A DNA stretch of 11,399 nucleotides from Sphingobacterium thalpophilum (GCA_943328865.2 CALQBR020000015.1:1-11399), one strand, 5' to 3'. Counted from the first letter of the stretch, positions 1-6,662 are shown. The notes: a model not told the origin generated them from the sequence alone. Numbers and translations: made by a program.

Positions 1-714
1 TCCACAATGCCCCATATCCGAATACAATGCTTCGGCTCCAGTGGTACATAGAAACACAAAACCAAGTACAAAGAAACCCTCTGGATTAATTCCTTTATCG
101 GCAATCAATATATGATAAGCATAATAAGGGTTGATTGCTTTTAGGACTTCGAAATTTCCAGCAATCTGAACAATTCCAAGAATTCCTAGCATTGAAAACC
201 AAATCATCATCACTGGCGCAAAAAACTTTCCAACCAATTTTGTTCCAAACTGTTGTATTGTAAATAATACGAAAAGAATACCAATAACAATAGGGACGGT
301 ATTTATTGTGGGATAAAAAATCCGAACCCCTTCAACTGCAGAAGACACCGAAATGGGTGGCGTAATTATTCCATCAGCGAGCAAAGCACTTCCGCCAATA
401 ACGGCAGGAATAATAAGCCATTTTATTTTGGTTCGTTTTACTAAAGCATACAAAGCAAAAATCCCTCCTTCTCCATTATTATCCGCATTAAGCGTAATAA
501 TAACATATTTTAGAGTAGTTTGTAAGGTTAATGTCCAAAAAACCAATGATATTCCTCCTAATACAAGATCTTTATTTATAGCAAAATCAAGACCTATAAT
601 AGCCTTCATTACATATAATGGAGAGGTTCCAATATCGCCATAAATTATACCTAAACTAACTAATAATCCTCCTATAGTCCACTTACTATGAAGTTCGTGA
701 TGTTGCGTGCTCAT
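1..714 (-). CDS. kup: KUP-family potassium uptake transporter, N-terminal 238 codons (partial)
   Basis: The gene encodes a Kup (KUP/HAK/KT) potassium uptake permease of the inner membrane, a proton-coupled K+ importer in characterised relatives. The ATG lies at 714-712 and the frame stays open to the left edge, so only the first 238 of about 650 residues expected for the family are present. Family hallmarks are visible: GDIGTSPLY at residues 26-34 in the first membrane helix, and GAEALYSDMGHCG at residues 226-238, where the window ends. The protein starts MSTQHHELHSKW and then runs straight into the first helix. A TAnnTTTG element (736-743) sits about 22 bases upstream of the ATG and supports this start. 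The gene is insulated from the next minus-strand gene by the terminator at 814-840. Identification is firm. Whether the missing 3' part is intact is unknown. Confidence 0.95.
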   Translation of the reverse strand, partial: MSTQHHELHSKWTIGGLLVSLGIIYGDIGTSPLYVMKAIIGLDFAINKDLVLGGISLVFWTLTLQTTLKYVIITLNADNNGEGGIFALYALVKRTKIKWLIIPAVIGGSALLADGIITPPISVSSAVEGVRIFYPTINTVPIVIGILFVLFTIQQFGTKLVGKFFAPVMMIWFSMLGILGIVQIAGNFEVLKAINPYYAYHILIADKGINPEGFFVLGFVFLCTTGAEALYSDMGHCG

Positions 715-735
715 AAATAATCTTAAAAAAGAGTA

Positions 736-743
736 CAAATTTA
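736..743 (-). promoter_or_regulatory. Probable -7 promoter element of kup
   Basis: Read on the minus strand this is TAAATTTG, an exact match to the Bacteroidota -7 consensus TAnnTTTG. It lies about 22 bases before the kup ATG. No TTTG is visible about 19-20 bases further upstream, so the -33 half is weak or absent. Confidence 0.5.
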
Positions 744-813
744 TCATTATAAAACCGATTAATAATAAATTAAGACTCGTTTTTTAATGAATTTGAATTA
801 ATTGGGTTTTATC

Positions 814-840
814 AAAAAAAAAGCTGTCACTTAAGACAGC
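814..840 (-). terminator. Rho-independent terminator after the exported SRG-tail protein gene
   Basis: On the minus strand a six-base-pair stem (GCTGTC paired with GACAGC, six-base loop) is followed directly by nine T residues. It begins 22 bases after the TAA stop of the 863-1879 gene and lies ahead of the kup promoter, so it separates the two transcription units. Confidence 0.85.
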
Positions 841-862
841 CTTTTAAAATTAATTCCGATAC

Positions 863-1879
863 TTATCGACCATTAGATTGACGATTTCCTCTCGAAGATT
901 CACTTCTATTTGAGGTTCTTCCTCTAGACGAATTGGATTCTTTCCTGTTTTCTCTAGAACTAGTAACGCTGTTTCTATCGTTGCCTCTTGAATTAGATGG
1001 TGATAGAGTGCTACTTCCTCTAGAAGAATTAACTGTCTTACTTCTATAATCTCTTGAAGGAGAAACTTCAACTGTATTATCATTCCCACGACTCATTGCT
1101 CTAGGATTTCCGTTTCTTACACCTGTATTTTTCACCGTTCTTGTTCGATCTAATTCATATCGATTGGTCACATTGTTGTTTCTAACAACAAAGGAACGCT
1201 GTGGATGTTGTAGTTCATATCCATTTGACCGTCTTGCACTGTAAAGAGCAACTGCTGTTCGACTTCTCCTTACATTTACATAATTGTAGGAATGATTTAC
1301 ATTAATACATATATTAACGTTATTTCTGTATCGAAAAACAGGATAAGGATTCCAAGCATAGTAATAGGTTGGATAGTAGCCCCAATACCAAGAGGAATAG
1401 TAAGGACGGTATTGATTTACCCAAAACGAAGTATAAATTACGGGAGTATGAACGTAAACAGGCTCATAAATATAATTATTTCCATACATATAAACATCCC
1501 CCACAACTTGTACCTGAACCCTATTATGTTCGTCTTTTTCAACTTCAACAGTAGCCACATCTTGAAAAACATCTTTATCAAGTACCGCTTGCACTATGAT
1601 TAAATGGGTGTTGCCTTCGATAGATTCGATTACACGCAGGTAATCTACGGCATTGTCATTATTCAAGTCTAAATTTGAAATTTGAAGTTTGGGATCATTC
1701 AAACGCCTTTCGAAATCACTTAAATCTTCCGAATCACCAAAAATAGAAGCGACTGCTCTCAAATCTAAATTATCACTAATTTCAGAACTTGTTGCATTCA
1801 CGGTAGTTTTGTCCTGAGCAAAAACTTGATTTGCAACAAGGACAACAAAAATTGCAAGGGTAATTAGCTTTGTTTTCAT
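863..1879 (-). CDS. Exported protein of unknown function with Tyr-rich centre and basic Ser/Arg/Gly/Asn-rich tail
   Basis: This 338-residue protein has a clear signal peptide (residues 1-21, likely cut at VFA|QDK), so it is exported. Residues 38-130 form a compact, conserved-looking segment that includes D71-x-N-x-D-x-x-V-D79. That resembles the start of a dockerin or EF-hand calcium loop but has Arg at the usual acidic twelfth position. Residues 130-185 are extremely rich in Tyr, Trp and Pro. From about 203 the chain becomes low-complexity and strongly basic, with SRG at 263, 286, 297, 318 and 329. I recall similar hypothetical proteins from other Bacteroidota but know of no function. It could be an envelope, matrix or surface protein, with the tail binding a polyanion; that is inference. 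It has its own terminator. I see no TAnnTTTG element in the 137 bases upstream, so its promoter is not identified. The ATG at 1879-1877 is well placed before the signal peptide. Confidence 0.85.
   Translation of the reverse strand: MKTKLITLAIFVVLVANQVFAQDKTTVNATSSEISDNLDLRAVASIFGDSEDLSDFERRLNDPKLQISNLDLNNDNAVDYLRVIESIEGNTHLIIVQAVLDKDVFQDVATVEVEKDEHNRVQVQVVGDVYMYGNNYIYEPVYVHTPVIYTSFWVNQYRPYYSSWYWGYYPTYYYAWNPYPVFRYRNNVNICINVNHSYNYVNVRRSRTAVALYSARRSNGYELQHPQRSFVVRNNNVTNRYELDRTRTVKNTGVRNGNPRAMSRGNDNTVEVSPSRDYRSKTVNSSRGSSTLSPSNSRGNDRNSVTSSRENRKESNSSRGRTSNRSESSRGNRQSNGR
918..1030 (-). repeat. Imperfect codon-level repeats coding for SSRG units
   Basis: Two 17-base copies at 918-934 and 1014-1030 differ at one base. 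Both encode a Ser-Ser-Arg-Gly block inside the basic tail of the exported protein. Further degenerate copies lie around them. The repeats suggest that the tail grew by short duplications. Confidence 0.6.
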
Positions 1880-2016
1880 GCGTAGATCGTATTTGTTTAT
1901 ATATTGAAATAGAAAACCACTGTTTCTAATACTTAAAAATTTGTAGGCAATTACTGTGCCACTAATCGTAATATAAAAACAATGAGATCAACTAAAATAT
2001 AAGATCCATTTAGTAG

Positions 2017-3072
2017 TTATAATTTTCTGAAATGTATTCGAATCATTTTGTTCTTTCCAGCAGCAAATGCAGTACTGTCATTTTGAAATCGAATGGTATG
2101 TAAATCATTATCCGAAATTATTTTTTCCCAATTGGATCCTTGGTCTTCCGAATAAAAAACTCCAGAAGGACCTGAAGTAATTAATTTTTTTCCTTTTGTA
2201 TTAGGTATGAATTGTACGCAGGACGCATATCCAAAACTTTGATTTGGAGCCGCTATCTTCCAAGTTTCTCCCCCATCGAAAGTGAAAATTTTATTAGCAG
2301 CGTTATCGGATTGTTTTTCATAATTTCCACCAACTGCGAAACCTATTTTTTCATTATAGAAATCGGCAGAAAAAATACCGGTCATTGCTTCACCCTGAAT
2401 TATCGGAGTTTCGCTCACTTTCCAGGTAAAACCCTGATCTTTGCTCTCATATAACCTCGATTTCTTTCCACCAGAAACTATAAAGGTTTTTGATCCTTTG
2501 ATAACAATATTTGAATTACTCGCTGCAAAAAAGGCTTCTCCTTCGGCCAATTTTGGAAGTTTATCACAAGTCATCTTTTGCCATGAATCTCCTCCATCAC
2601 GAGTGGTAATTATTGAAAAACAATCTTCCGTTGGATCTCCAACAGCTATACCTTCCTGGTTATTCCAGAATTGCATGCTATCATAAAACACTTTCTCATT
2701 ATTTTCTTGATATACCAATTTAACGGTAAAGTCTTTTTTATTAATTTTAAATAAAATGGCTGGATTTGCAATGCTTAAAACTAAAATTGACTCAGAAGTT
2801 TGAGCAATACTTCTAAATTCCAAAGACAATGAATCTTTAGCCAAGGTATGTTCTGACTTGATATTGGTTATCAAATCATAAAATCCAACTCTATTTTTAT
2901 CAGCAGCATACCATACTTTATTTTCATCTATCAAAATTGCTCTGATACTAATTTGATCCGTCAAAATAGTATCAACAATTATAGAATATTTTTTTGACAC
3001 TTCAAATATTCTTGGCTTACACGAAATAAGCAAGAAAAGAAACAATAAAATAAATACCTTAATTTTCATCAT
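2017..3072 (-). CDS. Lipoprotein with BNR/Ycf48-like beta-propeller repeats
   Basis: This predicted lipoprotein has 351 residues from the chosen start. The N-terminus (MMKIKVFILLFLFLLISC) ends in a lipobox, L-I-S-C, with Cys18 as the lipidation site, so the mature protein is membrane-anchored outside the cytoplasm. Four Asp-box-like motifs recur: DGGDSW (159), DQGFTW (212), DGGETW (266) and DQGSNW (310). Motifs of the type G-I/F-A-V-G occur between them. This is the pattern of BNR/sialidase-like or Ycf48 (photosystem II assembly factor)-like propellers. Such proteins are often annotated as oxidoreductases in Flavobacterium, but no catalytic residues can be assigned here. The ATG pair at 3072/3069 is preferred over an upstream TTG at 3087, because the latter adds five residues before the signal sequence. 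It follows the sensor gene by 32 bases in the same direction, so it may be the last gene of the sigma operon. It is probably a binding or assembly protein. Confidence 0.85.
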   Translation of the reverse strand: MMKIKVFILLFLFLLISCKPRIFEVSKKYSIIVDTILTDQISIRAILIDENKVWYAADKNRVGFYDLITNIKSEHTLAKDSLSLEFRSIAQTSESILVLSIANPAILFKINKKDFTVKLVYQENNEKVFYDSMQFWNNQEGIAVGDPTEDCFSIITTRDGGDSWQKMTCDKLPKLAEGEAFFAASNSNIVIKGSKTFIVSGGKKSRLYESKDQGFTWKVSETPIIQGEAMTGIFSADFYNEKIGFAVGGNYEKQSDNAANKIFTFDGGETWKIAAPNQSFGYASCVQFIPNTKGKKLITSGPSGVFYSEDQGSNWEKIISDNDLHTIRFQNDSTAFAAGKNKMIRIHFRKL

Positions 3073-3104
3073 TGGATTTTTTAGCAAAACACAATCTGAA
3101 GCTT

Positions 3105-3563
3105 TTATCTTCTTGGTGGTTTTTCCCTATATTGCTGTAATAATTTTCGATTAAAATCCTCTTCTGCTTTTTTTAGTTTTAAAATTTTTACTGGACTGAT
3201 AATGCCTTTTAAACTCAAAACTAATTTTTTTCGCAATTGATGTAATTCCTCTTCCGAATTTTCCATTTGTGCCAGTAAAACTGTTGCTTCTTTATCGGAC
3301 ATATCATCTAATAATGCATCATCTATCCGGTTTAGGATTGATCGCATTTTTTCATGACGCAACTCAAATTGATTACTTTCAAAAGCGTTGTAAATGGGCC
3401 AAAAACGCTCTGCTTCATCACTTGACAAAGACAATTCATTGGTAAGAAAAGCAACTTTTAAAGATTTTATTTGTTCTTTTTTAGCTCTCATTCTACCTCC
3501 TTGAGCAAAAAAACTGAAGGAAACCAGAAGCAAAAGGATCGTAAGTATGTTTTTTAATTTCAT
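3105..3563 (-). CDS. Periplasmic 'sensor of ECF-type sigma factor' protein (Spy/CpxP-like)
   Basis: This small exported helical protein has 152 residues. A signal peptide covers residues 1-20 (MKLKNILTILLLLVSFSFFA, cut before QGG). The mature part is almost all charged amphipathic helix. The segments LSSDEAERFWPIYNAF and P-V-K-I-L-K-L-K-K-A-E-E-D-F resemble flavobacterial proteins annotated as sensors of ECF-type sigma factors, which recall Spy/CpxP periplasmic stress sensors. No metal-binding His/Cys cluster is present. I chose ATG 3563 because the longer reading from a GTG at 3611 would put 16 polar residues in front of the signal peptide. It lies downstream of the sigma and anti-sigma-like genes on the same strand. 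Its likely role is to report periplasmic protein or membrane damage to the anti-sigma protein, which is inferred from context. Confidence 0.8.
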   Translation of the reverse strand: MKLKNILTILLLLVSFSFFAQGGRMRAKKEQIKSLKVAFLTNELSLSSDEAERFWPIYNAFESNQFELRHEKMRSILNRIDDALLDDMSDKEATVLLAQMENSEEELHQLRKKLVLSLKGIISPVKILKLKKAEEDFNRKLLQQYREKPPRR

Positions 3564-3626
3564 CTGTTTTTTAAATTTATTTTTGTTTAAGGGACAATAT
3601 AAAATATCCACTTATTAATCATTTGT

Positions 3627-3642
3627 GTTTGTTTAAACAAAC
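3627..3642. promoter_or_regulatory. Perfect 16-base palindrome between the anti-sigma-like and sensor genes
   Basis: The sequence GTTTGTTTAAACAAAC is its own reverse complement. It lies in the 128-base gap between the two genes, 63 bases before the sensor ATG. It has no T-run after it on either strand, so it does not look like a terminator. It could be an operator for a dimeric regulator, or chance in AT-rich DNA. Confidence 0.35.
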
Positions 3643-3691
3643 TTCTTGTTAATGTCAATTTTACAGGTTTTTAAATATTTGTTGATGATAT

Positions 3692-4108
3692 TTAATGGGT
3701 TATAATATCTTGTTCTAAATTGCTATTAGTAGAAAGAATTACTTCAAGGGATTCTTCTTCAAGATTCAGATCTATTTTCATGTTCTCAAGATCTTCTTTT
3801 TCCAATAAAGCAATTAAATCATACTCACTGATATTGGATTGATTGGTAATATAATTTTCTAAAGTTGCCTGATCTAGTTCGGTATTATTTGTAGAAAACA
3901 ACAAATAAAATGGAATCCCTAATGCTATAACCAATACCGCTGCAACTGCAGTAAGCCAGATTTTAGGTTTTTGGAAAATAGAAATTACTTTATACTCTTC
4001 TTCCGGAAGTCGTTGAAGTACTTTTTCTGAAAAATTTTCAAAAAAATTTTCAGGGATTGTAAATCCTGAATTAATTTTAGGTTTACTATCTAAATTAAAA
4101 TCATCCAT
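3692..4108 (-). CDS. Single-pass membrane protein, putative anti-sigma factor
   Basis: This 138-residue protein has one clear transmembrane helix (residues 50-72), a short cytoplasmic N-terminal part of about 50 residues and an acidic outer part of about 65 residues. Its position directly after the ECF sigma gene (30 bases) and before the sensor gene is the classical anti-sigma slot. The cytoplasmic part contains the amphipathic stretch PENFFENFSEKVLQRLP, a plausible sigma-binding helix. It has no cysteine at all and its only histidine is the last residue, so the zinc-binding HxxxCxxC motif of ZAS anti-sigma factors is absent. The assignment therefore rests on topology and gene order, not on a recognised domain. 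The ATG at 4108 is the natural start. Confidence 0.7.
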   Translation of the reverse strand: MDDFNLDSKPKINSGFTIPENFFENFSEKVLQRLPEEEYKVISIFQKPKIWLTAVAAVLVIALGIPFYLLFSTNNTELDQATLENYITNQSNISEYDLIALLEKEDLENMKIDLNLEEESLEVILSTNSNLEQDIITH

Positions 4109-4130
4109 ATCAATTAGAGGTATTTATTTT

Positions 4131-4724
4131 GAAAAGGTTTAATCTTTAGTCATAAAAATTTCAATTTTTTTTACTGCATGATGGTAAGAGGCTTTTAAAG
4201 CCCCGACAGAGGTCCCTAAAATTTCAGACATCGCTTCGTATTTTATTTCTTCAAAATATTTCATCTTGAAAACCAATTGTTGTTTCTCAGGTAATCCCGC
4301 TATTGCTTTTTGTAATTTGAAAGCAATTTCATCCCCTTCAAAATGAGAATCTGCTTTTAAATTCTCAACCAATTTTCGCTGCAATACTTCACTAGTTAGT
4401 CCACTTCGCTTTGCTTTTTGATTGATAAACGTAATCGATTCGTTAGTAGCAATCCGATACATCCAAGAAAACAATTTGCTATCACCTTTGAAACTTTTGA
4501 GGTATTGAAAAACCTTCACAAAAGTGTTTTGCAAAACATCATCTGCATCGTCATGATTCAAAACAATATTCCTAATATGATTGTATAAAGGTCTTTGGTA
4601 ATCTAACAAGAGTTTTTTAAACGCTTCATTTTGCGTTTTAGGGTTCAATAACAACTGTATGAAATCCTTTTCTTCCAAAGAGACTATTTAATCATAAGAA
4701 TAATTTAAACAGAAAAGGTTTAAT
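4131..4724 (-). repeat. 13-base direct repeat before the anti-sigma-like and sigma genes
   Basis: On the minus strand ATTAAACCTTTTC occurs at 4143-4131 and again at 4724-4712; the sequence between the copies is not part of the repeat. One copy begins 22 bases before the anti-sigma-like ATG and overlaps the sigma stop codon. The other lies 33 bases before the sigma start. Placement is suggestive of a shared regulatory element. However, about one 13-base pair match is expected by chance in a window of this size. Confidence 0.3.
4139..4678 (-). CDS. ECF-type RNA polymerase sigma-70 family sigma factor
   Basis: This is an alternative sigma factor of the extracytoplasmic-function type, 179 residues long. 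Region sigma-2 spans about residues 21-90, with the core-binding DDADDVLQNTFVKVF segment and FSWMYRIATNESITF. Region sigma-4 spans about 121-176, with LPEKQQLVFKMKYFEE followed by the helix-turn-helix YEAMSEILGTSVGALKASYHHAVKK. It lacks sigma-1.1 and sigma-3, as expected for the class. The start must be non-ATG: the frame upstream reads stop-Ile(ATA)-Val(GTC)-Ser-TTG, and the next in-frame Met lies deep inside sigma-2. TTG at 4678 is the best choice. Downstream genes supply an anti-sigma-like membrane protein and a periplasmic sensor, so it probably answers an envelope signal. No housekeeping promoter element is seen upstream, which would fit autoregulation. Confidence 0.92.
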   Translation of the reverse strand: MEEKDFIQLLLNPKTQNEAFKKLLLDYQRPLYNHIRNIVLNHDDADDVLQNTFVKVFQYLKSFKGDSKLFSWMYRIATNESITFINQKAKRSGLTSEVLQRKLVENLKADSHFEGDEIAFKLQKAIAGLPEKQQLVFKMKYFEEIKYEAMSEILGTSVGALKASYHHAVKKIEIFMTKD

Positions 4725-4750
4725 GGAAATTAATAATTTAAAAAAACAAT

Positions 4751-5857
4751 TTAATTAAGTATAATTTGCTCTTTTTTAATTGGTTTAGTGATTGCTGTGC
4801 TGTCTAAAATTATTGGCCTAAATATCTTTGACGGTGCGTTTTTAGGGTTTACAGCAATATACAAATGAGTTACCCATTTTGAGGGACTTTTTTCTTGGCT
4901 GATACCTTTAGTATAAATTTCCATTATTGGCCCCGCAGCACTCCGGATTAATTTATTTTTGGTAATATAGGCTTTGGTTTGATTCCAGGCTTCTCTAGTA
5001 TGAGAATAATCCCCTGTTAATGTAGTTTTTACAGCTTGAAAAGACTCTAGTTTGCCTCCTGTAAGATCGCTGCCTATACTCGTAAATATTTCCTCTTTGA
5101 CTGGAATACATGCTGAAAATTTAGTAATACCTTTCTTTTCATCAAAAGAATGATAGATTACAAATGGTTTTCCATTGTTAGCGATATTATTTTTTTTGCA
5201 AAAATCAAGCAGATTAGGCAACATGATTTTTAAATTCTTAGACAGATTAGAAATTTTACTACTAATGGTTTTTTGTAAATAAAAAGTACTGGTTTTGGTT
5301 ACCACTCCATTTACTTCAATAGTATAGGTTTTAATTTCATAATCTAATCTTTTATCTAAATTAAGTAGACTTTTTTCAAATCGAATACCGATTACCTTTT
5401 CAGAACCTCCTTTTAATACCGCATAAATTTTATCCATAAAAGGCATACTCCCTTTTGTTCTCCAAGTCACTTTAGTACCGCTAAGGGTATCTTTGAAAGA
5501 CCAAAATACTTTTGAAGGCGATTCGTCATAGCGCATCGCTTGGACAAGACTGTCATTTGTTTTGACAAAAATAGTTTTTATATTCCCATTACCCTCTTCT
5601 CCATACCATGAGTAAGAACTTCCAATACCAATTGTGTTTTGAGGATAATTGTAAATTACATTGGAATCATTTTCTTTCCACGAGACCCAATTTTCCCAAT
5701 TCCGGTAGTCATTCACATAATTGAAAACGACTGTTTTTGGCGATTTTATAATTATACTTCTTACAATATCGTAATCGCCTTTTTGTGTTGCCACAAATAC
5801 AGACAACGCCACAAGAGCCAATAAAAAGAGTAAAAATAAATATTTTAGAATCCTCAT
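4751..5857 (-). CDS. Membrane-anchored SRPBCC (START-like) protein fused to a GyrI-like ligand-binding domain
   Basis: This 368-residue protein has an N-terminal hydrophobic segment (residues 4-24) acting as a signal anchor or signal peptide. A START-like SRPBCC/polyketide-cyclase domain follows at about 30-170 (IIIKSPKTVVFNYVNDYRNWENWVSW is a typical opening). A GyrI-like or AraC-effector-binding-like domain lies at about 175-337, followed by a short tail. Both domain types bind small hydrophobic or drug-like ligands. GyrI-like domains are usually cytoplasmic, so finding one behind a membrane segment is notable, although SRPBCC-GyrI fusions are known in Bacteroidota. No DNA-binding domain is present. 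It precedes the ECF sigma gene on the same strand by 72 bases with no clear terminator between, so co-transcription is possible. The function is unknown. ATG 5857 gives an intact hydrophobic N-terminus. Confidence 0.8.
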   Translation of the reverse strand: MRILKYLFLLFLLALVALSVFVATQKGDYDIVRSIIIKSPKTVVFNYVNDYRNWENWVSWKENDSNVIYNYPQNTIGIGSSYSWYGEEGNGNIKTIFVKTNDSLVQAMRYDESPSKVFWSFKDTLSGTKVTWRTKGSMPFMDKIYAVLKGGSEKVIGIRFEKSLLNLDKRLDYEIKTYTIEVNGVVTKTSTFYLQKTISSKISNLSKNLKIMLPNLLDFCKKNNIANNGKPFVIYHSFDEKKGITKFSACIPVKEEIFTSIGSDLTGGKLESFQAVKTTLTGDYSHTREAWNQTKAYITKNKLIRSAAGPIMEIYTKGISQEKSPSKWVTHLYIAVNPKNAPSKIFRPIILDSTAITKPIKKEQIILN

Positions 5858-6018
5858 AATCGATACGATTAATTAATATTGTAAAGTTAAGAATAATATT
5901 GATATTCCTGATTTAAGAGTAGTCGTCCTTCCGAAATAATCGTCATCCTAAAAAGAATCCATTTTTCAAAACCAACCATTAAATAATCATATCACTATTT
6001 TAGGTGGACTATTTTATT

Positions 6019-6207
6019 TTAATGTTTGAAGAAAATTTTTATTACAAAAAGCAATCCTATAAAAATTAAAAAACCAATTAAAACCTTATAATTTCCTTTA
6101 TAAAAATTGCGATGAATTACAATGTCTTTTCTATAAGAATAACTCACTGCAATAACAAAAGCTACTAAAAATAAAACCGCAAAAATCAATTGACCCTGAC
6201 TAAACAT
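6019..6207 (-). CDS. Small two-helix membrane protein, unknown function
   Basis: This 62-residue protein has two hydrophobic helices (about residues 6-24 and 42-59) joined by a basic loop with SYSYRKDIVIHRNFYKGNYK. The loop is rich in Lys/Arg, which places it on the cytoplasmic side by the positive-inside rule, with both ends outside. The ATG at 6207 is preceded 16 bases upstream by a TAnnTTTG element, which argues for a real gene. I do not recognise a named family. Similar short membrane proteins are common in flavobacterial genomes. Confidence 0.7.
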   Translation of the reverse strand: MFSQGQLIFAVLFLVAFVIAVSYSYRKDIVIHRNFYKGNYKVLIGFLIFIGLLFVIKIFFKH

Positions 6208-6223
6208 AATTTATAAATTTAGA

Positions 6224-6231
6224 CAAAAATA
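6224..6231 (-). promoter_or_regulatory. Probable -7 promoter element of the small membrane protein gene
   Basis: The minus strand reads TATTTTTG, an exact TAnnTTTG match, 16 bases before the ATG. No convincing TTTG is seen at the -33 position. Confidence 0.45.
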
Positions 6232-6278
6232 CTCATTTGTAAGTAATAGTTACTATTTTGGATCGAACATTTATTGGC

Positions 6279-6659
6279 ATGAAAAATATTCAAGAACAAC
6301 TCAATCCTGACAAAAAATCTAATGCTCCTTTTGGTATGGGATTCACTGAAACATTAAAAGAGAATTTGAAAAACCAAAAAATAAGCTACGTTTCAATTTA
6401 ATGAAATAAGAAAATGAAGAATCCTTGAGACTGCCCATAAATGAAATGCTATAGAAATTATAGAAACCATAGGTGATCGGTGCTAAACTCTAATCCGAAC
6501 ATCATAGAACATGGATTACAAGATAAAATCAAAGCTGTTTCAGATGAAATTCAATATTGTAATAAAAGTAAAATAGGCGCAGATGGGAAATCTATTTAAA
6601 GAGATGATGGTAAAGGAAAGGATCAAACTAAATCAAACCAGATTTATTTAAAATTTTGA
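6279..6659 (+). pseudogene. Decayed gene of unknown family
   Basis: This stretch keeps protein-like pieces separated by stops and a frame change. From ATG 6279 an open stretch encodes MKNIQEQLNPDKKSNAPFGM and continues to a TAA at 6401 (40 codons). A second piece, in another frame at about 6445-6483, reads NAIEIIETIGDRC. A third piece, back in the first frame from about 6480, reads NPNIIEHGLQDKIKAVSDEI and continues to GADGKSI. It is cut by a TAA at 6597-6599, then continues RDDGKGKDQTKSNQIYLKF to a TGA at 6657-6659. That final stop sits just before the two-way terminator at 6663-6692, as expected for a gene end. I do not recognise the parent family. The first 40 codons could instead be a small gene of their own. 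This explains most of the 511-base gap between the small membrane protein gene and ilvE. Confidence 0.4.
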
Positions 6660-6662
6660 AAT

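Noticed and set aside
353..643. 96-codon plus-strand open frame
   Set aside because: It is antisense to kup, whose membrane motifs lie in the other strand.
850..1089. 79-codon minus-strand open frame overlapping the end of the SRG-tail gene
   Set aside because: It is a second frame opened by the Ser/Arg codon repeats of the real gene. The protein it would encode has no signal or domain, and its start lies inside the other gene.
1292..1603. Open frames on the plus strand opposite the SRG-tail gene
   Set aside because: They are antisense to a gene with signal peptide and clear terminator; their composition mirrors the Tyr/Asn-rich coding strand.
1991..2014. Weak inverted repeat ACTAAA/TTTAGT after the lipoprotein gene
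   Set aside because: The stem is six pairs with one G-C, the loop is long and no T-run follows on the minus strand, so it does not support a terminator.
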